Source: an uncultured Eubacteriales bacterium (GTDB taxonomy: Bacteria > Bacillota > Clostridia > Christensenellales > CAG-917). From it: 64,000 bases of DNA. The notes beneath the pieces were generated by a model. It was not told the DNA's origin. It did not search any database and worked only from the letters and a program-made list of their open reading frames with translations. The DNA is taken from the NCBI GenBank assembly GCA_900545885.1, contig URAF01000005.1, positions 62,001 through 126,000 of the forward strand. Direction: 5' to 3'. Below are positions 44,965 to 54,564 of this stretch, piece by piece. Numbering within the stretch: position 1 is the first letter of the stretch; the number at the start of each line of letters is the position of its first letter. The position numbers and the translations under genes are program-made.

Positions 44965-45924
44965 ATGGCTACGTCCGAAAAAGATAAGGAAAGAAAAACT
45001 TTTTACGTGTCTCCCGAAAAGTTCGCAAAAGACCTCGACTTGACGTTGGTTTATGCGCCCGAAGGGGATTTGTGTTTCCGTTCGACCGCAACCAACCGTC
45101 CCGGTATGCTGTTTGCGGGATTCGACGAATTTTTCCCCGCGCACCGCATTCAGGCACTCGGCAACGCGGAAATGGCGTACCTCAATTCTCTCGGGGAGAA
45201 GTTCCGTGAAATGCAGCTCGACAGGCTGTTCTCGAAACGCGTGCCCTGCGTTATCGTGTCGCAGAACTACACGGTGGGCGAGAGTATGACGGAAATCGCG
45301 AAACGCTACGGCGTGGCGCTTTTTGTCAGCAAACAGACGACGTCGGCAGTCGAAAGCGACTGCGTGCACTATCTCACGACCGCGCTCGCGGAAAGCGATA
45401 CCATTCACGGCGAACTGCTTGACATAAGCGGTATAGGCGTGTTGCTCCTCGGCGAAAGCGGAATAGGCAAATCGGAAACCGCGCTCGAACTCGTGCACCG
45501 CGGTCATATGCTTGTTGCGGACGACCTTGTCGAAGTCAAACGCATAAAGAACAAAATTTACGGTTATCCCTCCAAGATGACGGCAAACCTTCTGGAAGTT
45601 CGCGGAGTGGGTCTCATCGACGTCGAGGCAATGTACGGCGTCGGCGGCGTGCTCAACCAAAAACGTATCCACCTCGTCATCGAAATGGAGAAGTGGGACG
45701 ACAACAAGAGTTACGACAGACTGGGTGACGAAGCGTTGACGTACGACATACTCGGCGTAAAGTTCCAGCGCATAGTGGTGCCCGTGTCGGCGGGACGAAA
45801 CCTTGCCGTCGTTATAGAAGCCGCAAGCCGAAACTTCCGACTGAAAAGCATGGGCAGGGACGCGCTCGACGAACTGTCTCTGCGACTTATGGAAAAGAAC
45901 AGACCCCGAGAAATCGACAACTGA
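44965..45924 (+). CDS. hprK: HPr kinase/phosphorylase
   Basis: Phosphorylates Ser46 of HPr in response to glycolytic intermediates, the sensor for carbon catabolite control in Firmicutes. The 319-residue protein has the N-terminal DRTGG-like half, the catalytic HGELLDISGIGVLLLGESGIGKSET (conserved His and Walker A) and the family signature LEVRGVGLIDVEAMYG. Length and all motifs are normal, so it should be active. It begins a run hprK-murB-PHP-whiA-dnaE. The PTS itself and HPr are not in the window. Confidence 0.96.
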   Translation: MATSEKDKERKTFYVSPEKFAKDLDLTLVYAPEGDLCFRSTATNRPGMLFAGFDEFFPAHRIQALGNAEMAYLNSLGEKFREMQLDRLFSKRVPCVIVSQNYTVGESMTEIAKRYGVALFVSKQTTSAVESDCVHYLTTALAESDTIHGELLDISGIGVLLLGESGIGKSETALELVHRGHMLVADDLVEVKRIKNKIYGYPSKMTANLLEVRGVGLIDVEAMYGVGGVLNQKRIHLVIEMEKWDDNKSYDRLGDEALTYDILGVKFQRIVVPVSAGRNLAVVIEAASRNFRLKSMGRDALDELSLRLMEKNRPREIDN

Positions 45925-45993
45925 ATAAGCGGGCATTGCCGAAAGGTGTGCGGCGGGCAGGATTAAAAACGCGACGTCGGCATACAATTCGGT

Positions 45994-46971
45994 ATGAACC
46001 TTGACGACAAAAAGAAAACCGAACTTGGCGCGGACGAAAAATCGCGTTCGGAAACGGCATTGCAGGCGGACGCGGAATATGCGAACGCAACGGAACTCGT
46101 GGACGAACTTGCAACCGAACTCGGAGTGCGCGTGCTTGCCGACGTTTCGGCAACCGAACTTACGACGTTCCGCGGCGGCGGAACCGTGAAAAGAGTGTAT
46201 GTTCCCCAAACCGTCGGAGTATTCGCGGAGTTTATGCGCAGGACGACGGAGACAATCGGCGTGCCGCCTTACGTTCTCGGCGGCGGCTCGGACACTCTCA
46301 TAAAGGACGGGGAAGTGCGCCGTCCCGTTGTGTGGACGAAAGACCTTTGCGGCATAACTTTGCGGTCGGGAAAAGTCGTTGCGGAATGCGGCGTTAAAAT
46401 TTCCGCGCTCATTGCGTTCGGCAGAAAACACGGGTTGGGCGGAATGGAGTTCTTGCAAGGCGTGCCCGCAAGCGTCGGCGGAGCCGTAAGGATGAATGCG
46501 GGAGCGTTCGGGGCAGAAACGAGTGATTATATTGACACAATAACGTGTTTAAGTGCCGATTTTGGCAAAACGCTGGAAATTCCGCGTGACGAAGTCGGGT
46601 TCGGATACCGAAAAGGCGCGGAGTATACGGTGGTTTCGGCGACGTTTGCGCTTGCCGAGATGAGCCGAGAAGAAAGTGCCGCGAGAGCCGCCGAGTTCTT
46701 AGCGATGAGAAAGCGCAGGCAGCCTGCTTTTCCGTCCTGCGGGAGCGTGTTCAAAGGTGCGGAGTTGCCCGCGGGATATTATATCGACCGCGCGGGGCTC
46801 AAAGGCGTGAGAAAGGGCGGTGCCGTCATTTCTCAGAAGCACGCGAACTTTATCGTCAACGAAGGCGGTGCGTCCGCCGCAGATTATCTTTGGCTTGCGG
46901 ATTTTGCCCGCGAGCGCGTGAAAACGCTTTTCGGAGTGGAACTCCAAAGAGAGTTCGAATTGTTGGAATAA
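45994..46971 (+). CDS. murB: UDP-N-acetylenolpyruvoylglucosamine reductase
   Basis: NADPH/FAD enzyme completing UDP-MurNAc for peptidoglycan. The 325 residues show the FAD-binding segments TTFRGGGTVKRVYVP, YVLGGGSDTLIKDG and MEFLQGVPASVGGAVRMNAGA, then the catalytic serine in SCGSVFKG and a C-terminal Glu region. The first 45 residues are an acidic, non-conserved extension; a shorter start inside is possible but no better ribosome site was seen. It follows hprK and precedes a PHP gene, as in many Clostridia. Confidence 0.94.
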   Translation: MNLDDKKKTELGADEKSRSETALQADAEYANATELVDELATELGVRVLADVSATELTTFRGGGTVKRVYVPQTVGVFAEFMRRTTETIGVPPYVLGGGSDTLIKDGEVRRPVVWTKDLCGITLRSGKVVAECGVKISALIAFGRKHGLGGMEFLQGVPASVGGAVRMNAGAFGAETSDYIDTITCLSADFGKTLEIPRDEVGFGYRKGAEYTVVSATFALAEMSREESAARAAEFLAMRKRRQPAFPSCGSVFKGAELPAGYYIDRAGLKGVRKGGAVISQKHANFIVNEGGASAADYLWLADFARERVKTLFGVELQREFELLE

Positions 46972-47008
46972 CCGCGTCGGATGCGGAGTTACGGAGGATA
47001 AATCCGTT

Positions 47009-47788
47009 ATGGAAATCTGGGGAGATTATCACATTCATACGTGTGCCAGCGACGGGCAGGGACACGTCGCGGACAAGTTTGCCTGCGCAAGCGCACGTGG
47101 GTTTACCGAAATTGCGGTTGCCGACCACGGGTTCGGCGCAATTCTGTTGGGGCAGACGAGAAAGAAGTTTGACGCGCAGACCGCCGACGTGCTGAAAGCC
47201 AACGCGATGAAGTCCGTAAAGGTGTATCAGAGCATAGAGTGCACGCCTCTCAACGAGAACGGCGACCTCGACGCTCCCGACGACATCATAGAGAGATGCG
47301 ACGTGCTGCATATGGGGTTTCACAGGCTTATGAAACCGCACGTCATACGCCGCAACCCGACTTATTTCCTTGTCAACGGCTGGGGTACGTCCTCGGCGCG
47401 TGACGAAGAAGAACTGGTCGAGTTCAACACCCGCGCTTATCTCAACGCGCTCGAACGCTATCCCGTCGATATAATATGCCATCTCAATCACAGGGCAAAA
47501 GTCGACGTCAAGCGCATAATCAAAGTCGCCGAAGAAAAGGGCATATACATCGAACTCAACGAAAAACACATCGAAACGTTGGAGGGTTGCATCGACATCT
47601 TGTTGCAGTCCGACGTCAGGTTCATTATGGGTTCGGACGCGCACCGCACCGACAAGGTGGGGTCGTTTGTCAGGGTAAAGGATTTTATCGCAAGACACGG
47701 CGTGCCCGAAAACAGAATATGCGGAGTGGGAATATCGCCCGTTTTTCACTCCCAAAAAGGTTTTGCTCCGAAACGGGAGGACATATGA
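47009..47788 (+). CDS. PHP-domain phosphoesterase (YcdX/HisK-like)
   Basis: A 259-residue metal-dependent phosphoesterase. PHP motifs are present in order: DYHIHTCASDGQGH, VADHG, the mid-sequence HMGFH, ICHLNHRAK and the last motif GSDAHRTDKVG. The exact substrate is unknown; histidinol phosphate or small phosphoesters are possible. It is a steady member of the hprK-murB-PHP-whiA group. Ribosome site GGAGG lies a little far (about 12 bases) from ATG 47009. Its stop overlaps whiA (ATGA). Confidence 0.9.
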   Translation: MEIWGDYHIHTCASDGQGHVADKFACASARGFTEIAVADHGFGAILLGQTRKKFDAQTADVLKANAMKSVKVYQSIECTPLNENGDLDAPDDIIERCDVLHMGFHRLMKPHVIRRNPTYFLVNGWGTSSARDEEELVEFNTRAYLNALERYPVDIICHLNHRAKVDVKRIIKVAEEKGIYIELNEKHIETLEGCIDILLQSDVRFIMGSDAHRTDKVGSFVRVKDFIARHGVPENRICGVGISPVFHSQKGFAPKREDI

Positions 47789-48747
47789 CATTCAAAGAAA
47801 ACGCAAGCAACGAACTTCTTACCGTTCTGCCTGCCGACGAAAAAGGCATTCTGGCTTTTCTCTGTGCGGCGGCGAAACAGGCGGGTTCGATAAACATCTG
47901 CGCAAAACGCAAAAATCTCGTGTTTGCGCTGTCGTCCTATGCCGAGTGTCTGGCGGTGGTGGATATGCTGAAAACGCTTTATCCCACCGAGTTTGAAATC
48001 AGCATGGAACACGTAAAATCGGGGTCGCGCAAGGGTAACACTTCGTACAGCGTCGCCGTGCCTACCGGGTTCACGAAACAGGCTCTTTCCGATTTGCACC
48101 TCGTGTCCGACGACGGAAAGGAAGACGAAAGCGTAATCCCCGATTTCGTGACGGAAAACCGAGCGCTTGCGCTCAGTTACCTCAAAGGTCTGTTCATGGT
48201 GTGCGGCAGCGTTTACGTTCCGTCGCACGGAGAGGACGACGAAAAACGCGAAGGATACCATTTCGAGTTTATGGTCGAAGACGAGCAGTCGGCACAGGAG
48301 ATAAGCGAACTTCTGCACAGGCTGGGCGTCAACGCGAAAATCAGCGAGCGCGGGGCGAATTTCCTTGTCTATCTCAAAGACAAGGACGAAATTCTCACTA
48401 TGCTTGCGCTTCTCGACCTCGGCGACAGCGTTCTGAGGCTCAAATCCATAATCGACGAACGCGAAACGGCAAACAGCATAAACCGCGTCACTATATGCGA
48501 AGCCGCAAACCTCGACAAAACGTATGCGGCGGCGTCCAAACAGCTTATGGAAATCGGCATAATCGAAGAGCGCGACGGGTTGGACTCGTTGAGTCCCGCT
48601 TTGCGTGAAACGGCTTGCGCCAGAATGGAGTATCAGCAGGCGAGTATGAGCGAACTTGCGGAAATTCTCGGCATAACCAAAAGTTGTCTGAACCACAGAC
48701 TCCGCAAAATCTCGGAAATCGCGGGAGCGGATACGGACGCACAATAA
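47785..48747 (+). CDS. whiA: DNA-binding protein WhiA
   Basis: A LAGLIDADG-like fold joined to a helix-turn-helix, affecting cell division and chromosome segregation in Firmicutes and sporulation in Actinobacteria. The 320 residues start with FKENASNELL and contain AFLCAAAKQAGS, ALSYLKGLFMVCGSV, the NRVTICEAANLDKT signature and the C-terminal HTH SELAEILGITKSCLNHRLRK. ATG 47785 follows GGGAGG and overlaps the PHP gene stop; a longer upstream frame lies in that gene. The usual neighbours rapZ and yvcK are absent between the PHP gene and whiA. Confidence 0.95.
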   Translation: MTFKENASNELLTVLPADEKGILAFLCAAAKQAGSINICAKRKNLVFALSSYAECLAVVDMLKTLYPTEFEISMEHVKSGSRKGNTSYSVAVPTGFTKQALSDLHLVSDDGKEDESVIPDFVTENRALALSYLKGLFMVCGSVYVPSHGEDDEKREGYHFEFMVEDEQSAQEISELLHRLGVNAKISERGANFLVYLKDKDEILTMLALLDLGDSVLRLKSIIDERETANSINRVTICEAANLDKTYAAASKQLMEIGIIEERDGLDSLSPALRETACARMEYQQASMSELAEILGITKSCLNHRLRKISEIAGADTDAQ

Positions 48748-48768
48748 CGACGGATAACGGAGATACAA

Positions 48769-51700
48769 ATGAGTGATTTCGTACACTTGCATTTACACAG
48801 CGAATACAGCCTTCTCGACGGTGCGATAAGGCTTATGCAGAACGTTTTGTCCGATAAGGAGTCGGACAAAATCCTGCACGTTTCGCCTCTTTGCGACGCG
48901 CTCAAAGAAATGGGTATGAATGCGGTCGCAATCACCGACCACGGCAACCTTTACGGTGTACATACCTTCGTCAGCGCTATGCGCGACCACGGCATCAAAC
49001 CCATTATCGGCAGCGAATTTTACGTTGCGGACAACCTTTACGTGAAAACGCCCGAAAATCTGCACAAGCGCGACCACCTTATCCTGCTTGCAAAGAACCT
49101 CACGGGTTACAAAAACCTCATGAAACTTTCCACGATTTCCTTTGTGGACGGTTTTTATATGAAACCGAGAATCGACCTCGACACTCTCGAAAAGTATTCC
49201 GAAGGTCTGATTTGCTGTTCGGCGTGTCTTGCGGGCGGCATTCCGTCGCTGCTTCTCAAAAACGACTACGAAGGCGCGAAAGCGTACGCGTTGCGCCTGA
49301 AAAATATGTTCGAGGAAGGGGACTTCTACATCGAATTGCAGGACCACGGACTCGAAGAAGAAAAACGTATTCTCAATACGCTTGTCAAACTTGCCCGCGA
49401 TATAGGCGTCAAGGTCGTCGCAACCAACGACGTACACTATCTGCGCCGCGAGGACGCCGACATTCAGGACACGATGATGTGCATCAACCTGCAATGCAAA
49501 AAGACGGACTCGGTAAGCGTGCGTTTCGACAACGACAATTTCTATCTCAAAAGCGGCGAGGAAATGGAAGAGCTTTTCTCGTGGATACCCGAGGCAATCG
49601 AGAGTACGAGAGAAATCGCCGACAAGGTGGACGGTGACTATTTCGTCGTCAAGTACAAAAAGACGTTCATTCCGCACTTTGAAACGGAAGATATGAACGG
49701 CAGGGATTCGCGGCAGTACCTTTACGACCTTGCGTGGAAGAACATTCACCGCAGATACTCGGAAATCACGCCCGAAATTCAGCAACGACTGGACTACGAA
49801 CTCGGCGTAATCAACCAGTGCGGTTTCAACGACTACTTCCTGATAGTCTGGGACTTCGTGCACGCGGCAAAACAGCGCGGCATTCCCGTAGGCCCCGGAC
49901 GAGGCAGCGGCGTCGGAAGTCTTGTTGCGTATTCGATAGGCATAACCGACGTTGACCCGTTGCGCTATAATCTGCTGTTCGAGCGTTTCCTTTCCGTCGA
50001 ACGCGTATCCATGCCCGACTTTGATATAGACTTCTGTTTCGTACGCCGTCCCGAAATCATCGAGTACGTCGTGGGCAAATACGGCGCGCCCAACGTTGCG
50101 CAGATTATCGCGTATTCCACGATGAGTGCGAAGGCGGCGGTCAAGGACGTCGCGCGCGTCTTCGATGTTCCGTACACCGACGCCAACAACTGGGTAAAAG
50201 ACATTCCCGTCGGTAAGGTTCTGCTCCGCCAGTGCCTTTCGCCGTCGAGCAAACTGTACTCGGAAGATTTTGCCAAACTTTACAATTCCAATCCCACGGC
50301 GAAAAACGTCATCGACACCGCAATTCAGCTGGAAGGCATGCCGCGACAGACGTCGATGCACGCGGCGGGCGTCGTCATTTGCGGCGACCCGATTGTCGAG
50401 CACGTTCCGCTTTCGAGAAACGGCAACGATATAACCACGCAGTTCGATAAAACCATGGTCGAGGCGCAAGGGTTGCTCAAAATGGACTTCCTCGGTCTCA
50501 AAACCCTTACCGACATAAGCGAAGCTCTCAAACTTGTCAAAGAGGACAAGGGCAGGGTTATCGACTTCAACGAACTCGGTTACGAAGACCCCAACGTTTA
50601 CAACCTCATTGCCAGCGGCGACTGCGAAGCCGTGTTCCAGCTCGAAGGCGGCGGCATAAAGAAGTTCATGATGCAGTTGCAGCCGAACAGCCTCGAAGAC
50701 GTCATGGCGGGCATTTCAATGTACCGCCCGGGCCCCATGCAGTTCCTTGACATCTTCATTCAGGGCAAACGCAACCCGCAGGGCGTCAAGTACGCGCACC
50801 CGTTGCTCAAAAAAGTTCTGGAAACCACTTACGGCTGCATCGTCTATCAGGAACAGGTCATGCAGATTGCGCAGATTATAGCGGGCTATTCTTTCGGCGG
50901 CGCGGACATAATGAGACGTGCGATAGCAAAGAAAAAGCTCGACGTCCTTATGGAACAGAAAGAAATATTCCTGCACGGCGGCGTTCTGCCCGGCGACACC
51001 ACGCAACGTCATATTCCCGGAGCGGTTGCAAACGGCGTCAGCGAAGAGATTGCGGCGGAACTGTTCGAACAGATACTGAAATTCGCCGAATACGCGTTCA
51101 ACAAATCTCACGCTGCGGCGTATGCCGTACTTGCGTATCAGACGGGCTTTTTGAAATGCTACTATCCCACGCACTTCATAACCGCCGTTATCAACAACCG
51201 CATAACCAACGCCGACGAAACCAAACACTACATCAACTATCTGCGCCGTATGGGCGTCAAGATACTTGCTCCTGACATCAACCGTTCCAAAAAGGTATTT
51301 TCCATCGAAAACGACAACGTCCGTTACGGGCTTATGGGCATTAAGAACGTCGGCGAGCAGGCTATGGAATTCGTTCTCCGCGAACGCGAGAACGGACCTT
51401 TCACCGACATACGCAATTTCATCGAGCGTTGTTCCGGGCAGGTCAACAAGCGCATGATAGAAAGCCTTATAAAAGGCGGTGCGTTCGATTCTTTCGGCAA
51501 AACGCGTTCCACGCTCATGGCGTCTTACGAGCGCATAATGGACGCCGTGAACAGCGACAAAAAGAATAAGATGGACGGGCAGATGTCCTTGTTCGACGAC
51601 CTCATCGAAGACGTAACGGTCAAGTACACCGAGCTTCCCGAATACGACAAAATGCATATTTTGGCGGGGGAAAAAGAGGTCCTCGGCATGTACGTCAGCG

Positions 51701-52341
51701 GTCACCCTCTCGACGACTATTCCGACACGCGGCACGAATTCGATTTCGACACGTCGATGCTATTTGTCAAGGACTACGACGAAAACGGCGAAGAAGTGTC
51801 CAAAGTAAACTCCGAACTCGGCGGACGCACGGTGAGAATGGGCTGTATCATTGAGTCGTACGAACGCAAGATGACGGGCAAACAACAACGGTTTGCGGTG
51901 GGACGTCTTGAAGACAGAGAAGGCGCAATCGCGTTTTCCATGTATCCCAGAGCATACGAACAGTACGGAGCTTTGCTCGACGGCGACGCGCCCGTCAAAG
52001 TGTACGGCAAAATCGACCTGCGCGACGAGAGCGAACCCAAAATCAGCGTGGAAAAACTCGAACCGTGGCAGAATTCGCAGAAGAAGGAGAGCAATTCAGC
52101 AAGCGGCAAAGAAGTGGTGTACGTTTTCATAGAAGACGACACCGTGCGCAAACTTGTCGCGGGCGTGCTTGCAATGTTCCCCGGCGAAGTTCCCGTCAGG
52201 GCGCAGGTGTGCGAAAACGGCAAAATGTGCCTTAAATCCTTCAAGCAGACCGTCGAACCCTGCGACGAACTCATTCGCAGAATAGCAAACATAGTCGGCG
52301 ACGCGAGAGTGCGTTACGACAAGCCTTCCGTCAAGAAATAA
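48769..52341 (+). CDS. dnaE: DNA polymerase III subunit alpha (DnaE type)
   Basis: A 1190-residue replicative polymerase. Domains in order: PHP (HLHLHSEYSLLDG, ITDHGNLYG, NDVHYL, residues 1-270) with its metal ligands largely intact; the polymerase core with VGPGRGSGVGSLVAY and the catalytic aspartates in MPDFDIDFCF; fingers; helix-hairpin-helix near 800-880; and an OB fold (GRTVRMGCIIESYERKMTGKQ) near 1025. An intact PHP site suggests possible proofreading. Firmicutes often use PolC as the main replicase and DnaE as a partner; PolC is not in the window. It begins 21 bp after whiA. Confidence 0.97.
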   Translation: MSDFVHLHLHSEYSLLDGAIRLMQNVLSDKESDKILHVSPLCDALKEMGMNAVAITDHGNLYGVHTFVSAMRDHGIKPIIGSEFYVADNLYVKTPENLHKRDHLILLAKNLTGYKNLMKLSTISFVDGFYMKPRIDLDTLEKYSEGLICCSACLAGGIPSLLLKNDYEGAKAYALRLKNMFEEGDFYIELQDHGLEEEKRILNTLVKLARDIGVKVVATNDVHYLRREDADIQDTMMCINLQCKKTDSVSVRFDNDNFYLKSGEEMEELFSWIPEAIESTREIADKVDGDYFVVKYKKTFIPHFETEDMNGRDSRQYLYDLAWKNIHRRYSEITPEIQQRLDYELGVINQCGFNDYFLIVWDFVHAAKQRGIPVGPGRGSGVGSLVAYSIGITDVDPLRYNLLFERFLSVERVSMPDFDIDFCFVRRPEIIEYVVGKYGAPNVAQIIAYSTMSAKAAVKDVARVFDVPYTDANNWVKDIPVGKVLLRQCLSPSSKLYSEDFAKLYNSNPTAKNVIDTAIQLEGMPRQTSMHAAGVVICGDPIVEHVPLSRNGNDITTQFDKTMVEAQGLLKMDFLGLKTLTDISEALKLVKEDKGRVIDFNELGYEDPNVYNLIASGDCEAVFQLEGGGIKKFMMQLQPNSLEDVMAGISMYRPGPMQFLDIFIQGKRNPQGVKYAHPLLKKVLETTYGCIVYQEQVMQIAQIIAGYSFGGADIMRRAIAKKKLDVLMEQKEIFLHGGVLPGDTTQRHIPGAVANGVSEEIAAELFEQILKFAEYAFNKSHAAAYAVLAYQTGFLKCYYPTHFITAVINNRITNADETKHYINYLRRMGVKILAPDINRSKKVFSIENDNVRYGLMGIKNVGEQAMEFVLRERENGPFTDIRNFIERCSGQVNKRMIESLIKGGAFDSFGKTRSTLMASYERIMDAVNSDKKNKMDGQMSLFDDLIEDVTVKYTELPEYDKMHILAGEKEVLGMYVSGHPLDDYSDTRHEFDFDTSMLFVKDYDENGEEVSKVNSELGGRTVRMGCIIESYERKMTGKQQRFAVGRLEDREGAIAFSMYPRAYEQYGALLDGDAPVKVYGKIDLRDESEPKISVEKLEPWQNSQKKESNSASGKEVVYVFIEDDTVRKLVAGVLAMFPGEVPVRAQVCENGKMCLKSFKQTVEPCDELIRRIANIVGDARVRYDKPSVKK

Positions 52342-52388
52342 ACTTGGTCGGATAAACATTTTCGGATAAATACAGTCGGATATAAAGC

Positions 52389-52418
52389 CGCGGCGGACGT
52401 ATCTTTTCGTCCGCCGCG
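52389..52418 (+). terminator. Hairpin after dnaE without T-run
   Basis: Perfect 11-bp stem CGCGGCGGACG / CGTCCGCCGCG with an 8-base loop. No T-run follows, so it may act as a 3' stabiliser or a factor-dependent terminator ahead of the true terminator at 52521. Confidence 0.6.
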
Positions 52419-52520
52419 CATGTAAAGCAACGTTAAGATTTTCCGCAATTCGCCTACGGTTTGCCCGTGGTATGTTGCGGACAACGATTTTTGACAAACG
52501 CACGTTTATGTGCGTTTAAC

Positions 52521-52552
52521 CTTATCCGCATTGCGGGTAAGATTATTTTTTT
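52521..52552 (+). terminator. Intrinsic terminator between dnaE and pfkA
   Basis: CTTATCCGC pairs with GCGGGTAAG (one G-T pair) around ATT, followed by ATTATTTTTTT. It lies just upstream of the pfkA promoter. Confidence 0.8.
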
Positions 52553-52554
52553 GC

Positions 52555-52583
52555 TTTACTTTTTAACTATTCGATTATATAAT
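52555..52583 (+). promoter_or_regulatory. Promoter of pfkA
   Basis: TTTACT (52555-52560), 17-bp spacer, TATAAT (52578-52583), about 50 bases before the start codon. Confidence 0.75.
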
Positions 52584-52634
52584 GAATGCGTATACGCGCT
52601 TTTTGGCGTAAGTCCTACAAAAAGAGGTAAGTTT

Positions 52635-53624
52635 ATGGCGAAAAACACCCCCAACAAGGAAAAGAAACTTGCAATTCTCACCAGCGGCGGCGACGCGTCC
52701 GGCATGAACGCATGTATCAGAGCGGCAGTCCGTTATGCTATGAGCAAAGGATACGAAGTTTACGGCGTGCGTCACGGCTACGTTGGACTTATCAATGACG
52801 ATATATTCGAAATGAAATACAGCAGCGTTTCCAACTGCGTGCATACGGGCGGTACCATTCTCCGCACGGGCAGAACAAGCGAATTCAAGAAACCCGAAGT
52901 TCTGCAAGCCGCTGTCCACAACCTCACCAAACGCGGCATTCACAACCTCATCGTCATCGGCGGCGACGGTTCTTTCCGCGGAGTAGAGGACATTCACCAG
53001 AACGCCGACATCAACGTTATCGGCATTCCCGGTACCATTGACAACGATATGGGTTACACCGACTACACAATCGGTTTCGACACTGCGTGCAACACCGTTC
53101 TCGACGCCATGCTCAAACTGCGCGACACCATCACTTCTCACGACAGAATAATGGTTCTCGAAGTCATGGGCAGAGCCTGCGGCGACATCGCGCTTTATAC
53201 CTCCGTTGCGGGCGGCGCGGAATACGTCATTCTTCCCGAAGCTCCCGTTGACGTCGACGCAATCGCGGCAAGCGTCAAGAAAGGTTTCGACAAAGGCAAG
53301 ACCTCGACCATTATCGTGCTTGCAGAAGGCAGAGTCGATGTAAAAGACGAACTCATGGAAAAGGTCAAAGCGTCCACGGGCAGAACGGTCAACCACATCG
53401 CATTGAGCTACATTCAGCGCGGCGGCACGCCTTCGATGTTCGACAGAGTTCTTGCAAGCCGTATGGCGGTGCGTGCAGTCGAACTCATCGAATGCGGGCA
53501 GAGCGGCAGAGCGGTCGGCGTACGCGGCGGCGACCTCATCGATATGAACGTCATCGAAGCGCTCAACTACAAAAAGGAATTCGACACCCAGCTTTACAAC
53601 ATCGCACAGAAAATCAGTAAGTAA
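52635..53624 (+). CDS. pfkA: ATP-dependent 6-phosphofructokinase
   Basis: Commits fructose 6-phosphate to glycolysis. The 329 residues carry LTSGGDASGMNACIRA, GGDGSFRG and PGTIDND. The glycines in GGDGS and PGTIDND mark ATP use; PPi enzymes have Asp and Lys at these positions. MVLEVMGRACGDIAL and the later IQRGG motif are also present. ATG 52635 follows AAAGAGG. It has its own promoter and terminator. A second PFK of PPi type lies 900 bp downstream beyond luxS. Confidence 0.96.
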   Translation: MAKNTPNKEKKLAILTSGGDASGMNACIRAAVRYAMSKGYEVYGVRHGYVGLINDDIFEMKYSSVSNCVHTGGTILRTGRTSEFKKPEVLQAAVHNLTKRGIHNLIVIGGDGSFRGVEDIHQNADINVIGIPGTIDNDMGYTDYTIGFDTACNTVLDAMLKLRDTITSHDRIMVLEVMGRACGDIALYTSVAGGAEYVILPEAPVDVDAIAASVKKGFDKGKTSTIIVLAEGRVDVKDELMEKVKASTGRTVNHIALSYIQRGGTPSMFDRVLASRMAVRAVELIECGQSGRAVGVRGGDLIDMNVIEALNYKKEFDTQLYNIAQKISK

Positions 53625-53675
53625 GTTTTCGGAATATTGCGTTTTCAAACCGAAAACCGCGCACTACAAAAACAG

Positions 53676-53704
53676 ACTCCCTTGCAATCGCAGGGGAGTT
53701 TTTG
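53676..53704. terminator. Terminator after pfkA, possibly shared with luxS
   Basis: ACTCCCTTGC pairs with GCAGGGGAGT (one G-T pair) with an AATC loop, followed by TTTTT. On the other strand GTTTTTG follows the stem, so it can also end the convergent luxS transcript. Confidence 0.85.
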
Positions 53705-53770
53705 TATTGTCTTTTTAGTATCGTCTTTTTTTTCTATTCGTGCTTTGTTTTGTTTAAGCAGGTATTATAT

Positions 53771-54238
53771 TCAGTCGGGGTAGACGAAACGACGGTTTTT
53801 CGCAAGGTCGTCGCGGTATTTCTGTACGTAGTATTTTGCCATGTTCAGGTTCTGTTCGGAGAAGTTGCCGCATTCTTTGGGACGTGCGCCCGGCACTTCG
53901 CCGTCGTACGAAAGTATGAAGTCGCACATCGCGATTACGTTGTCCGCAACGTCTTCGGATTTGAGGTCGCCGAACATAAGAAGATAAAATCCCGTTCTGC
54001 AACCCATAGGTCCGAAATATACGATGTCGTTTGCACGTGCGGAGTTGCGAAGATACGTCGCGCCAAGATGTTCGATTGTGTGCACGGCGGGCATATCCAT
54101 TACGGGTTCGCGGTTGGGCATGGTAAAGCGGAGGTCGAACGTTGTGACCGTCACACCGTCGCGGGAGTCTTTGCGCGATACGTAAAGCCCGGGCATAAGC
54201 GTCAGGTGGTTGATGGTGAAACTTTCTATCGTTTTCAT
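53771..54238 (-). CDS. luxS: S-ribosylhomocysteine lyase
   Basis: Splits S-ribosylhomocysteine to homocysteine and the AI-2 precursor DPD, part of the activated methyl cycle. The 155-residue protein has all active-site features: H53-T-I-E56-H57, catalytic C80 in MGCRTGFY and the third Fe/Zn ligand C123 in KECGN. Length is normal. It stands alone, convergent with pfkA and divergent from the PPi-PFK gene; the Pfs nucleosidase that feeds it is not in the window. Confidence 0.97.
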   Translation of the reverse strand: MKTIESFTINHLTLMPGLYVSRKDSRDGVTVTTFDLRFTMPNREPVMDMPAVHTIEHLGATYLRNSARANDIVYFGPMGCRTGFYLLMFGDLKSEDVADNVIAMCDFILSYDGEVPGARPKECGNFSEQNLNMAKYYVQKYRDDLAKNRRFVYPD

Positions 54239-54564
54239 TTTGCCGATTGAAACTCCTTGACTGTCGTTTACGGAATTTTACCATTCCGCGCGGATTCTTG
54301 CAAGTGTAATGTATGAGCGCAAGTCGCGGATTGTCATTTTTGCGGCGGAACACGGTTTTCGGAAAAGACTCTTTTGTGAATGCTTTTTTCTTTCGTCAGC
54401 CGATTTTTGGGTGTTCGGCCGTCAATTGCGGCGCATTTGCGCACATTGCGCACGTAATTTGCGCGCGCGCCAAAGATGTCCGTCTTTTTGCTTGCGAATT
54501 CCGCGCAAAAAAGTTATTATATTGTCGACGCAGATTTCTGCCAAATTCGTTTTAAGGAGTCGTT
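54239..54564. promoter_or_regulatory. Divergent luxS / PPi-PFK intergenic region
   Basis: A 326-bp region without a gene. It holds the luxS promoter on the minus strand, TTGCAA (54303-54298), 17 bp, TAAAAT (54280-54275) with extended TGG, and the PPi-PFK promoter on the plus strand, TTGCGA (54492-54497), 17 bp, TATTAT (54515-54520). Between them at 54426-54471 is a GC-rich stretch with four spaced TTGCGS motifs ending in GCGCGCGCGC. Confidence 0.7.
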
